NCBI GenBank assembly: GCA_947494825.1
Contig: CANLWN010000005.1
Span: 1 to 64,000 of the forward strand
Reading direction: 5' to 3'
DNA: 64,000 bases
Source: an uncultured Flavobacteriaceae bacterium
GTDB taxonomy: Bacteria > Bacteroidota > Bacteroidia > Flavobacteriales > Flavobacteriaceae
This document shows, in pieces, positions 8,884 through 17,415 of the stretch (the first letter of the stretch is position 1; each line of letters starts with the position of its first letter). A program made the translations under genes and the position numbers. The notes beneath the pieces were generated by a model. It ran no database searches, was not told the origin of the DNA, and saw nothing but the letters and a program-made list of their open reading frames with translations.

Positions 8884-9873
8884 ATGTTAATCCCCCTCAC
8901 CCATCATTCCCGCTTCGTTTTCGAACTTTTCTTGGAAGGAAAGGTGCCCTTTTTTTATAGACCCAGGGTGGTAAACAGTATTACAGGTACTACGCTAATG
9001 CCACATACATACACGATTGGGTTGGCTAGTCCCCAAGTGTACCTGGTGCAGGATGTCGGGGATTATTTGGAGGTGGAATACGACCTTGAAAAGCTCTCGC
9101 TCCAAAAGAAAATCATTCCGCAATATCAAGGATATTTGGTAAAACTTAACCAATACCAGCAGATCGATGAGTATCTGCTTGCCCAGCTGAGTAAACGAAA
9201 TAGAAAGAATTTATTTTCCAAAATACGTAAATTGGAAAGGGAAAAGGATGTTACCTACCAGGTGTTCTTTGGGGAAATAACCCGAGTGGAGTACGATGCA
9301 CTTTTTGAAACTTTTTACGAGCTGTTGAAAAAACGGTTCGATGAAAAAAAACTATACAATCGGCATCTAGAGCGTTGGGAAGTCTTGTATCGATCCACAT
9401 ATCCCTTGCTCTTGGAAAAAAAAGCTTCGATATTTGTAATCTATGATAATTTACGGCCCATCACGATTACCCTAAATTTTCACATGGGCGATGTTGTTTT
9501 TAGCCATATCCAGACCTATGATCTAAACTACCGCCAGTACAACATGGGCGATGTTAGCATGCTGCGGCATCTTGAATGGTGCTTTGAAAACGGGATGCAG
9601 GTCTTTGACCTGTCCATGGGTGCCAACCCGTATAAATTAAAATGGTGCAATCACTCCTATCTCCTAAATTATCATATATTTTATCGATCAAGCTCGGTCC
9701 TATCGGTTGCTATCACCACCTTTGTGACTTACAAGCTGCGCTTGATGCAATTTCTGAGGGATAAACAGGTCATAGGTAAGCTGTTTAGCCTTGAACGTTT
9801 CATATATCCCTGGAAGGCAAAAAAACTGAAGAAACAGTTTGTCGCAAGTGAAATTGGCCCAAGTGGTGATTAA
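8884..9873 (+). CDS. GNAT-fold (Acetyltransf_6/BioF2-like) protein, paralogue A
   Basis: This 329-residue protein is the first of five tandem paralogues. The catalytic-type region, about residues 75-270, contains IFVIYDNLRPITITLNFH, then YDLNYRQYNMG, then EWCFENGMQVFDLSMG and KLKWC. This order resembles PF13480-type GNAT domains (CelD/BcsL, BioF2-like, FemAB-like). No signal peptide or membrane span is seen, so it is probably cytoplasmic; basic amphipathic helices after the domain (about 275-315) could bind the membrane. Unlike the other five it lacks the C-terminal YDFLY module and ends soon after the basic helix. The acyl donor, which could be acyl-CoA or aminoacyl-tRNA, and the acceptor are not deducible. 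Confidence 0.75.
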   Translation: MLIPLTHHSRFVFELFLEGKVPFFYRPRVVNSITGTTLMPHTYTIGLASPQVYLVQDVGDYLEVEYDLEKLSLQKKIIPQYQGYLVKLNQYQQIDEYLLAQLSKRNRKNLFSKIRKLEREKDVTYQVFFGEITRVEYDALFETFYELLKKRFDEKKLYNRHLERWEVLYRSTYPLLLEKKASIFVIYDNLRPITITLNFHMGDVVFSHIQTYDLNYRQYNMGDVSMLRHLEWCFENGMQVFDLSMGANPYKLKWCNHSYLLNYHIFYRSSSVLSVAITTFVTYKLRLMQFLRDKQVIGKLFSLERFIYPWKAKKLKKQFVASEIGPSGD

Positions 9874-9924
9874 AACAGCTTTAGGCCCGGAAAACGGCGA
9901 GCAAAAGGAAAAAACCAAACGTAT

Positions 9925-11151
9925 ATGGCCCTTCTTTTGAGGAAACACTTAGTAATCGACTTTTTGAACGTTTTTCTGGAAAGAAGAGACCTGGCTCCCC
10001 TATTTAAAAAAGTTGGCAATACCTTGGTAAACCGTACCATCTTTGAACGTCCATTGGAATATGAGGGTACTCCAGGGGAAAAAACCCTATTGATTTTTGA
10101 TGTTCCCAGTTACCTGAAAGCCACCCCTGGCCTTGGCTCGGATACAAAAACCTATATAACAAATGCCTATAAGGGATCTACCATTCACCTGGCCAACTAC
10201 CTGGATCTGGAAGATTACCTGAAAAAAAGGTTTTCGGCCAAAAGAAGAGCCCAACTGGCTTCCTATGAAAGACGGATCCAAACTTCCTTTAACATCACTG
10301 GTCGGTTCTTCTACGGTCCCATGGAAAAGGAGACCTTTGAGCGCCTTTTCGATGCGTTCTATCACATGCTCGATAGACGTTTTCAAGAAAAGGCCACCCA
10401 AAATGAGGATATTCCGCATTGGGACAAGTATCGGGAAATGGCCTATCCGTTGATCCAGGATAAAAAAGCGTGTTTATCCGTAATCTATGACGACCAGAGA
10501 CCTATAAGCATGAGTTTAAATCTCATTCATGACAAGATTATCTTTGGGTATATGAAATCGCATGATACGGACTATTCCAAATTTTCCCTAGGGTTTTTGG
10601 ATCTAAAAAACATGCTCCAATGGTGTTTTGACAACGGCTTTGAGGTCTTTGACTTCCTAAAGGGCGAATACAGTTACAAAAGCAAATGGACCGACGGTGA
10701 ATATTACTTTCAAAGGTATATTGTATGTCCTTCAGCATCTCTTTCCAAAAGACTTTATGCAAGAGTGCTCTATCTAAAGATCAGAGGGTTTTACAGCCTG
10801 GTGCGTTTCCTTAAGAGAATCAAGGTTCATCTCATCTACCATAGGTACAAAGCCTTAAAATATAGGCTAACCCACAACAGCACTGCCGCATATGACAACT
10901 CGGTACAGGTAGCGGTAGCGAAGGAGGTTCCACCACCGGAGTCACGCATCACCGTCCCCTGGGAGCGCCAGGAGTTTTCTTTTTTAAGAAAACCTGTATA
11001 TGATTTTTTATACACCTATAAGGAGCACCGCAGGCACATTGAAGTTATCAGGACGCCCAATGTAGACAACTCATATCTTGTTCTCGGAAAAAACGGGGCA
11101 CAAAGGCTTACATTTGATAGGGCATTCATTACAAAGCAAAAAAATGGGTAG
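9925..11151 (+). CDS. GNAT-fold (Acetyltransf_6/BioF2-like) protein, paralogue B
   Basis: The 408-residue product opens with a short region ending in FDVPSYL, shared across the family. The GNAT-like core (about 85-275) follows with LSVIYDDQRPISMSLN, HDTDYSKFSLG, WCFDNGFEVFDFLKG and KSKW. After a basic helix stretch (about 280-315), a Pro/Val linker leads to the C-terminal module, EFSFLRKPVYDFLYTYKEH near residues 350-370. It starts 51 bases after paralogue A, and its last 8 bases overlap the start of paralogue C, which indicates translational coupling. Sequence identity to the neighbours is moderate, so these are old duplicates. The reaction is unknown. Confidence 0.75.
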   Translation: MALLLRKHLVIDFLNVFLERRDLAPLFKKVGNTLVNRTIFERPLEYEGTPGEKTLLIFDVPSYLKATPGLGSDTKTYITNAYKGSTIHLANYLDLEDYLKKRFSAKRRAQLASYERRIQTSFNITGRFFYGPMEKETFERLFDAFYHMLDRRFQEKATQNEDIPHWDKYREMAYPLIQDKKACLSVIYDDQRPISMSLNLIHDKIIFGYMKSHDTDYSKFSLGFLDLKNMLQWCFDNGFEVFDFLKGEYSYKSKWTDGEYYFQRYIVCPSASLSKRLYARVLYLKIRGFYSLVRFLKRIKVHLIYHRYKALKYRLTHNSTAAYDNSVQVAVAKEVPPPESRITVPWERQEFSFLRKPVYDFLYTYKEHRRHIEVIRTPNVDNSYLVLGKNGAQRLTFDRAFITKQKNG

Positions 11152-12307
11152 AGGTATACGTAGGATTATTTTTCTGGATGCCTTGCTTTCTAAAGGAGAC
11201 TTGTCCCCATTCTGCCGTAAGGTCACCAACACCATTACGGGCAAGGTCATCTATTGTCAAGGCCAGGAACAACCCGAAATACCCTCCAAGGCCACTTTTT
11301 TTGTCCGGGACGTTCCCGGTTATTTAGATCTTGAAATCCCGGATTTAAACAACAAGTCCCATATGGTAAGCATCCCCACCTATCAAGGGTATACCATTCA
11401 ATTGCACGCCTATGCCGACTGCGATGCATACCTAAATAGCAGAGTAAGCGCTTCCGGGCGTTCCAAGCTAAGGAGATATCAAAGAAAACTGGAAACCTGT
11501 TTTCCCATCCGGTACCAAACGTACTACGGAAGTATACAAAAAACGGAATATGATCGGCTGTTCGCCCAACTTAGGGTCTTGATCGAAAGACGTTTTTTTC
11601 AAAAAAGGGAGCACAACTACGATTTGCAATACCTGGACTATTTCCAGGACACGGTCTATCCTTTAATTCTTGAAAAGCGGGCGAGTCTGTTCGTTATATA
11701 TGACGACAAAAAGCCTATCAGCATTAGACTCAATATGCATTATGAAAAGATTATCTATTCGCTGATCACCTCTTATGACATTGATTACGGCAAATTTGGT
11801 CTGGGTTCCATAGATATGGTCAAAAACATTGAATGGGGCTTTGATCAGGGTTTTGAGATTATAGACTTGCTTAAAGGGTATTACTATCACAAAAAAAAAT
11901 GGATTACAGAAGCCTATAATTACAGGCATCTTGTAATTTACGGTCGTAATTCGCTCCCTACCTATCTGGGCGCCTACTACATAAAATTAAAAATGCTGCT
12001 GTTCTATCGTTTGGTAAAACTCGGCAGGCGTGTAAAATTGGATAAGGTATACAAAAGGTACAAAACCTATCGGTACGGGAGATCCATACAATCAAAGCGC
12101 AACAGACCTACCAAATTTGTGGGCGCGCTTGTTGAATGCTCAAACGGTGCCAAAAATTGCGATGTCATTCAAATAGAAACAGGGGAATACGCCTTTGTAC
12201 GGGAAGCGGTTTACGACTACCTGTACCGCAACAATTGTCGCCGGGAGGATGTTAGGGTGACAAAATGCAAAGAAAGTAAGGGTGATTTTTGTGTGCATAG
12301 GCGGTAA
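11144..12307 (+). CDS. GNAT-fold (Acetyltransf_6/BioF2-like) protein, paralogue C
   Basis: The start at 11144 (MGRGIRRIIFLDALL) is chosen because it lines up with the paralogues. A longer frame back to 11078 would run through the end of gene B. The 387-residue protein has RDVPGYLDLE, then YQGYTIQL, then SKLRRYQRKLETCFPIRYQT. The core shows LFVIYDDKKPISIRLNMH, YDIDYGKFGLG, EWGFDQGFEIIDLLKG and KKKW. A strongly basic stretch (KLGRRVKLDKVYKRYKTYRY) and the C-terminal YAFVREAVYDYLYRNN module follow. The Cys found in the W-C-F motif of the others is Gly here. A perfect inverted repeat lies 7 bases after the stop. Confidence 0.75.
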   Translation: MGRGIRRIIFLDALLSKGDLSPFCRKVTNTITGKVIYCQGQEQPEIPSKATFFVRDVPGYLDLEIPDLNNKSHMVSIPTYQGYTIQLHAYADCDAYLNSRVSASGRSKLRRYQRKLETCFPIRYQTYYGSIQKTEYDRLFAQLRVLIERRFFQKREHNYDLQYLDYFQDTVYPLILEKRASLFVIYDDKKPISIRLNMHYEKIIYSLITSYDIDYGKFGLGSIDMVKNIEWGFDQGFEIIDLLKGYYYHKKKWITEAYNYRHLVIYGRNSLPTYLGAYYIKLKMLLFYRLVKLGRRVKLDKVYKRYKTYRYGRSIQSKRNRPTKFVGALVECSNGAKNCDVIQIETGEYAFVREAVYDYLYRNNCRREDVRVTKCKESKGDFCVHRR

Positions 12308-12313
12308 ATTTCA

Positions 12314-12330
12314 TACCAGAGCATCTGGTA
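12314..12330 (+). terminator. Perfect 7-bp inverted repeat with 3-base loop
   Basis: TACCAGA (12314-12320) and TCTGGTA (12324-12330) flank the loop GCA directly after paralogue C. The stem is short and the following sequence (ATAAATAG) has only a late T-run at 12341-12345. It could be a weak terminator or attenuator, or a dyad operator placed before the possible promoter at 12339. Confidence 0.4.
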
Positions 12331-12338
12331 ATAAATAG

Positions 12339-12346
12339 TATTTTTG
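12339..12346 (+). promoter_or_regulatory. Possible -7 box before paralogue D
   Basis: TATTTTTG fits the Bacteroidota -7 consensus TAnnTTTG and lies 27 bases before the GTG start of paralogue D. A proper -33 TTG at the usual spacing is not visible. Together with the adjacent dyad it suggests that genes D and E may be transcribed separately from A to C. Confidence 0.3.
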
Positions 12347-12373
12347 TTAAAAGTCATTAACGCGATAAATTAG

Positions 12374-13573
12374 GTGGGTCAAAAAGAAAACAATACCGTT
12401 GACCGAGAGAGTTTTTTGGAATTTTTAATTGGATTACGGTCCGATCTCTTTTTTTATGAAGGAGTGGTCAATAGCCTTACCCAACAGGTATTGTACAAAC
12501 GAACCGCCCCGGAGAACCGTTTCTTTAAAAAGACGCTTCGTTCCCTGTTCGACGTCCCCGATTTTTTACAAATGGAACCGGAGCATGGTGGTAGGGTCAA
12601 AATTTTGAAAGCCCCTCTGACCTACGGTTTTTTGATCGACCTAAGAGCCTATGAACATACGGAAGATTATCTTCGGCACACCTTTGGAAAACGGAGCCGG
12701 TCCAAATTAAGAAGGTATAAAAAAAGACTGGACCAATGTATTTCCCCCAATTATCGGATGTATTACGGGGAAATGGAAAAGGAGGTATACGATTTCCTCT
12801 TTGCCGAATTGGAAACGATGATCAAACGTCGTTTTGCACAGAAAAGGGAACAAAGTTTTGAACTTCCCTTTTTACCGGTTTATCAGCAGATATTATATCG
12901 CGCGATCTTGGACAAAAAAGGGAGCATGTTTGTCATATATGACGGCGCGCGCCCCATAAACATCAGCATTAACTTTATCTATGGCCATACCCTTTTTTCG
13001 TGCAATAGCTGTTACGATATTGACTATTCGGCCTTTAGTCTGGGAAACATCGATATGGTAACGCACCTCGACTGGTGTTTTGAGCACGGCCTGAAGGTTT
13101 TTGATGCTGGGCGAGGGGATTTTATACATAAACGAAAATGGGTAAACACCCGATATCTGTATCAGCGGCACATTTTTTACGATTCCAGCTCCCTTTACCT
13201 AAGGTTACAGGGCTATCTCATTGCCCTTAAGACCAAGGCGCAATTCTGGTTGCTACGTGCCCTTCGAAAGATGAACTTGCATATTGTGTATGGGGCATTG
13301 GTTCGCTTGCTATATCGCCAGGACAAAGGGCAATCCCAAAAAATACCGCCTTCTTTTGTTTTAAACCAAAAGATTGAAATACCTTCAACTGAAGATTTGA
13401 CCCCTATAGATCTTAGCGAGGAAGCGAACGCTTTTCTGCGAAAGCCACTGTATGATTTTTTATATACCAATCATGAATCCAAACAGGCGGTGACCGTATT
13501 GGGGCACCCCAAACATCGGAACAAATTCTACTTTAAGGGCAAAAACGCGAACGCTTCGCTCCTTTTGTCGTAA
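12374..13573 (+). CDS. GNAT-fold (Acetyltransf_6/BioF2-like) protein, paralogue D
   Basis: A GTG start gives a 399-residue protein. Family blocks appear in order: FDVPDFLQMEPE, RSRSKLRRYKKRLDQC, MFVIYDGARPINISINF, YDIDYSAFSLG, DWCFEHGLKVFDAGRG and KRKW. A basic helix pair (about 275-320) follows. The C-terminal module reads NAFLRKPLYDFLYTNHES and runs nearly to the end. A 66-base gap with an inverted repeat separates it from gene C, and 34 bases separate it from gene E. It is predicted to be cytoplasmic or peripheral on the membrane. Function is unknown beyond the fold assignment. Confidence 0.75.
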   Translation: MGQKENNTVDRESFLEFLIGLRSDLFFYEGVVNSLTQQVLYKRTAPENRFFKKTLRSLFDVPDFLQMEPEHGGRVKILKAPLTYGFLIDLRAYEHTEDYLRHTFGKRSRSKLRRYKKRLDQCISPNYRMYYGEMEKEVYDFLFAELETMIKRRFAQKREQSFELPFLPVYQQILYRAILDKKGSMFVIYDGARPINISINFIYGHTLFSCNSCYDIDYSAFSLGNIDMVTHLDWCFEHGLKVFDAGRGDFIHKRKWVNTRYLYQRHIFYDSSSLYLRLQGYLIALKTKAQFWLLRALRKMNLHIVYGALVRLLYRQDKGQSQKIPPSFVLNQKIEIPSTEDLTPIDLSEEANAFLRKPLYDFLYTNHESKQAVTVLGHPKHRNKFYFKGKNANASLLLS

Positions 13574-13607
13574 ACGGGAATGGGCATGGGGAAAAAACGA
13601 ATTTAAA

Positions 13608-14789
13608 ATGAGGTTGTTGAACAAGTTGTATATCAGGTTTTTCACCTTGCTCTTTAGGAGCGGTGCTATTTACGACTACTATGCCCGACTTGAATATTTT
13701 GATCAGTATTGTGAAAGTACCGCCGGCCACTCGCCTATGGATCCACAACTTAGGAAAAGTGTCTATTCCATTAGACTGGTCCCGGATTATTTCAAGCTAG
13801 CACTCAAGGATTCCTCCCTACGCACCAAGGCAATTCCCCACTACAATTGGGGCTATGCCATTCAAATGAAAGGGGAAAGCATAGATCACTATCTGGAGCA
13901 ACAGTTTAAATCGAAGTATCGAAGCATTATTAGACGGTATGTCAATCGATTGGAGGCCTGCTTCCCCATTCAGTACAAACTCTTCCACGGCACTATCTCC
14001 TCTGAGGAATACAGCTTCATCATGGAGACCTTGCATGCCATGATTGTCCGAAGGTTCGGGCAGCGCAAGGAAACCCATAAGGAGCTCTATCAATGGAATC
14101 TTATACTTAGTGATACCTACGAGCAGATTCTGGCTAGAAAGGCCTCCCTATTCGTTATTTACGACGGTAACAAGCCTATCGAGGTTTCCTTAAACTATCA
14201 CTTTGAACGCATTCTTTTTAGCGCTTTATCCTCTTACGACATCGATTACTCAAAATTTGGTCTGGGCCATGTTGAGATTTACAAGCAGGTGCAATGGTGC
14301 ATAGCCAACGATTACCTGCTTTTCGAAATGGGCGTGGGCGGTATGGATTACAAACGTAGGTGGTGCAATCTAGTCTATGCGTATGAACATCACGTCATGT
14401 ACCACCAAGACTCTATTTCCTCCTTGTTGTACGGCCAATTGGAGATTTTTAGGGTTCGGATAAAGGAGTATCTAAAATCCAAAAAAGTAAATGAAATGGG
14501 TTATCGGCTTGGCATCGTCCTGCAAAACATATTCCCCGGGAAAGGACCGGTTGGGCCACAGTATGAGTTACACAAAGTGGAAGATATTGAGGCCTATACC
14601 GATAAGGTAGCTGTAAGCATCAATGAGCCCGGAATACCTTTGAAAAAGAAAATGGTATACGATTTTTTATACTCCCATACGGAAAATATCGGGAACGTTT
14701 CCCTCTTTCGCTTAGGGAACCAACCAGGCGTTTTTCTGATCAGCGGACAAAGAAACCATGCAAGGGTCGTATTTCCCGAACCGGGTTAA
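13608..14789 (+). CDS. GNAT-fold (Acetyltransf_6/BioF2-like) protein, paralogue E
   Basis: The 393-residue protein is the last of the tandem set. The core contains LFVIYDGNKPIEVSLNYHF, SSYDIDYSKFGLG and QWCIANDYLLFEMGVGG with KRRW. The usual F-D-x-x-K-G becomes F-E-M-G-V-G-G, so it is one of the more diverged copies. The DVP motif of the N-terminal region is LVPDYF. The C-terminal module is KKKMVYDFLYSHTENIGNV. It converges with the OmpA-family gene, with only 14 bases between the stops and no clear terminator. Confidence 0.75.
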   Translation: MRLLNKLYIRFFTLLFRSGAIYDYYARLEYFDQYCESTAGHSPMDPQLRKSVYSIRLVPDYFKLALKDSSLRTKAIPHYNWGYAIQMKGESIDHYLEQQFKSKYRSIIRRYVNRLEACFPIQYKLFHGTISSEEYSFIMETLHAMIVRRFGQRKETHKELYQWNLILSDTYEQILARKASLFVIYDGNKPIEVSLNYHFERILFSALSSYDIDYSKFGLGHVEIYKQVQWCIANDYLLFEMGVGGMDYKRRWCNLVYAYEHHVMYHQDSISSLLYGQLEIFRVRIKEYLKSKKVNEMGYRLGIVLQNIFPGKGPVGPQYELHKVEDIEAYTDKVAVSINEPGIPLKKKMVYDFLYSHTENIGNVSLFRLGNQPGVFLISGQRNHARVVFPEPG

Positions 14790-14803
14790 GGCTTGCCTTG
14801 CCC

Positions 14804-15979
14804 CTAGTATCCCACCACCCTAAACTCAGACCTGCGGTTTGCCCTATGCTTTTCCTCCGGACAATAGACATGATCCGTACAGTCATTGCTCAAATGGGTC
14901 TCGCCCAAGGCCTCATGCGTTAAACGTGTGGTATCAATGCCCTTGGCAATCAGGTATTTCACCGTTCGTATCACTCTGCGCTCGGAAAGCCACAGATTGT
15001 ATTTCGCCGAACCCCTGGAGTCTGTATGTGCACTCACTTTTAGGGCCACGGTAGGGTTGTTCTTAAGGATGAGGACCAGCTTATCCAAAAGCTTCATATC
15101 TTCCTGGGATAGATACGAGGAGTTCAAATCGAAATGGACCGCCCCAAGGGCCCGGATTTGATCTGCTATATTTTTCCTTCTTAGCACTTTCTCGTCCTTT
15201 TTCCGCTGCTCCAAAGCGGCCAATCTTTCCATTTCACGTTCGCGTTCCAGTTGGGCCGCCAAGGCTTCGGCCTCTTTTGTCCTCCTCACTTGATCCAATG
15301 AATCCTTTGTGCGTTGCTGTTGGGCTTCAAGGGTTTGACGAAGTGCCAATTGCTCGCGGCCTTTTTTGGAGATGTCCTTTTTGATTCCAAATCTATGGAC
15401 CACGCCTGCTACATGCTGTAGCTGCTTTGTGCTACCTTCGGGAAGTCCCCACTTGCCCATGGTATTCAGGTTTAATCCCCATCGATCCGTAAACCAAATA
15501 TTAAAACCAAAACCGGCATTGGCGGTGGCCCGACCAAGGGTCCCAATTTTTGAATACCCGCCCCCCACGCTTAGGTAGGGATCAAACCAAGCCGTTTCCC
15601 CCACTAGACGGTTTAGGTCATAGTTTATTTTTCCATCAATAGCGTAATAGTTCCTGGGAGCCGCATTGATGGCCCCATCCACGATCTTACCTGTTTTATA
15701 GCGGTTGTAGGAACCTATCAAAACAAGGCCAAAACCATTATTGAATGTCCTGCCCAAGCTAAGAACCGAAGGGAATGGAACAATGTTCCAAGTGCTTTTT
15801 ATGTCCAAAAAGGTCCGTCCAAAAGGCGTTGCCGAATCATCTACGGCATTGAACCCCAATCCAACAGTCCATGCGCTTTTGACAATGCTGTCCCGGGTAC
15901 TGGATGTGTTATTTTGGGAGAAAGTACAGTGCAGGGCAAAAAAGGCCACCACAAGTAGGTTCGACTTATAGGCATTCAT
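14804..15979 (-). CDS. OmpA-family outer-membrane protein
   Basis: The start is set at MNAYKSNLLVV, where the signal peptide begins; the frame extends to a TTG at 16000 that would add a polar leader. The 391-residue protein has three parts: a probable eight-stranded beta-barrel (about residues 25-200), a charged Glu/Arg/Gln-rich helix likely to be a coiled coil (205-275), and an OmpA/MotB peptidoglycan-binding domain at the C-terminus (VHFDLNSSYL, KVSAHTDSRGSAKYN, LSERRV, RRSEFRVV). Such proteins tether the outer membrane to peptidoglycan. It sits between the two groups of GNAT-fold paralogues on the strand of the sixth, but a functional link is not shown. Confidence 0.88.
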   Translation of the reverse strand: MNAYKSNLLVVAFFALHCTFSQNNTSSTRDSIVKSAWTVGLGFNAVDDSATPFGRTFLDIKSTWNIVPFPSVLSLGRTFNNGFGLVLIGSYNRYKTGKIVDGAINAAPRNYYAIDGKINYDLNRLVGETAWFDPYLSVGGGYSKIGTLGRATANAGFGFNIWFTDRWGLNLNTMGKWGLPEGSTKQLQHVAGVVHRFGIKKDISKKGREQLALRQTLEAQQQRTKDSLDQVRRTKEAEALAAQLEREREMERLAALEQRKKDEKVLRRKNIADQIRALGAVHFDLNSSYLSQEDMKLLDKLVLILKNNPTVALKVSAHTDSRGSAKYNLWLSERRVIRTVKYLIAKGIDTTRLTHEALGETHLSNDCTDHVYCPEEKHRANRRSEFRVVGY

Positions 15980-16158
15980 GGTTTTTGATTTTGGGACCAA
16001 TAATTAGAGCTAAGTTACTGCAAATCAAAAGGAAGGGATATAATTTGCTTTAAAGTGCGGTAATATTCGATATAGCGCATAAAGTGGGTTTAAAACCCCT
16101 GTGCCATATACCCGGGAACAATTTCTTTTGGTTTTCAGTGCCGGTTACCTGTAAACGG

Positions 16159-17415
16159 TTAACCTCGGATTTCTTTTTCAATTGCAACCCATTGGATTTC
16201 TCGTTTGCCCCTGATTTGGTAAAGCCGAGTACCTTGTCTAAAAACTGCAATGTCATTAATATGCTCCCGATGGATATAGAGAAAATTATTAATGATGATC
16301 TTTAAAAAACCAAACTCCCGCTTTCGGAAATCAATGGAAACGGCATCTTTCGTCGAAACTTCGGACTTATCATCCATAATCCGATAAACCAAACCGCTCT
16401 TTCCCTTGTGGTTTTCACCTGGGTGTAATAGAAAAAGTACTCTTCGGTACAGTAGGTTGACATTTTTCACCCTCAAATATTGCTTTAACCTATAGTACCA
16501 GCCCAAACCGGTTGCTATGGCGTTCGAAACCAAGTTTTTAGGATAATAGAGGATATGGTAATCAAATACATAGGTGATGTCACTCAATTTTTCTTTATAA
16601 TCAAAATGGCCTTTGGAAAAATCAAACACCTCAAATTTTTTCTCCAAACACCACTCGATCAGTTTTATGATCATTATTTTGCCTACGGAAAATTTGTAGT
16701 AATCTATGTCGTACACCGTGATAGCCCCTATAAATATAGTATCTGTATGAAAGTGCAGGCTAATTCCGATAGGCTCGGAATTTTCATAAACCACCATTAA
16801 GGAGGCTTCTTTTGCATGTATCATGGGATAGACCAAATCTCGGTAATAGTTCCATTTTTTCAGCACATGGTAATCGATTTTTTTTGATAAATACCGTTTT
16901 TTGAGCAGGGCTTTAAAAGTATCAAAAACCATGTCATAGGTATCTCTTTCGATAGATCCGTGATACAAGGTAAAATCGACATCAAAACTGGATGTCAACC
17001 CGCTTAATCTTCTCCTGTATTTGCTCCGTTCCTTAGCAGGAAGCTTTTCTGCCAAAAACCCATCAATATCTTTATACTTCGTTAGGTCTATCATGTACCC
17101 CCGGTACTGGTTTATTTTTTTTAATTGGAGTGATCCTCGCTTACCAAACTCGGGAATCGCAAAATAGGAAGGTACGTCATGAACCAGGAATACCCTGTTC
17201 CCGGGCTTTTTGACCTTATCCCCATAAAGGGTGTAAAAAAGTCCGTTGGTCATATCACTCCCAACGTTGCTATACAATGGAAGGCCTTTGTTTTTAATGA
17301 ATTCCAACCCCTCAAAAAAATCGAATTTTAACCCAGACCTTGATTCGTTATAATACTTTAACCAAGTATTTACGAAGGTTTGGGAGGTAAATGGATTGTT
17401 TTCTTCAATCATCAT
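16159..17415 (-). CDS. GNAT-fold (Acetyltransf_6/BioF2-like) protein, paralogue F
   Basis: This 418-residue protein is on the opposite strand from A-E but has the same layout: VHDVPSYFAIPEFG, then YRGYMIDL, then RSKYRRRLSGLTSSF, and a core with LMVVYENSEPIGISLHFH, YDIDYYKFSVG, EWCLEKKFEVFDFSKG and KEKL. A basic helix (RLKQYLRVKNVNLLYRRV) and a diverged C-terminal module (EFGFLKIIINNFLYIHREH) follow, in which the Y-D of YDFLY is N-N. By eye its codons are more AT-rich than those of A-E. It may have duplicated early or arrived separately. A 179-base gap separates its stop from the OmpA gene start. Confidence 0.73.
   Translation of the reverse strand: MMIEENNPFTSQTFVNTWLKYYNESRSGLKFDFFEGLEFIKNKGLPLYSNVGSDMTNGLFYTLYGDKVKKPGNRVFLVHDVPSYFAIPEFGKRGSLQLKKINQYRGYMIDLTKYKDIDGFLAEKLPAKERSKYRRRLSGLTSSFDVDFTLYHGSIERDTYDMVFDTFKALLKKRYLSKKIDYHVLKKWNYYRDLVYPMIHAKEASLMVVYENSEPIGISLHFHTDTIFIGAITVYDIDYYKFSVGKIMIIKLIEWCLEKKFEVFDFSKGHFDYKEKLSDITYVFDYHILYYPKNLVSNAIATGLGWYYRLKQYLRVKNVNLLYRRVLFLLHPGENHKGKSGLVYRIMDDKSEVSTKDAVSIDFRKREFGFLKIIINNFLYIHREHINDIAVFRQGTRLYQIRGKREIQWVAIEKEIRG

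Noticed and set aside
11078-11143. Upstream extension of paralogue C
   Set aside because: The extra 22 residues come from DNA coding the end of paralogue B and do not match the starts of the other paralogues.
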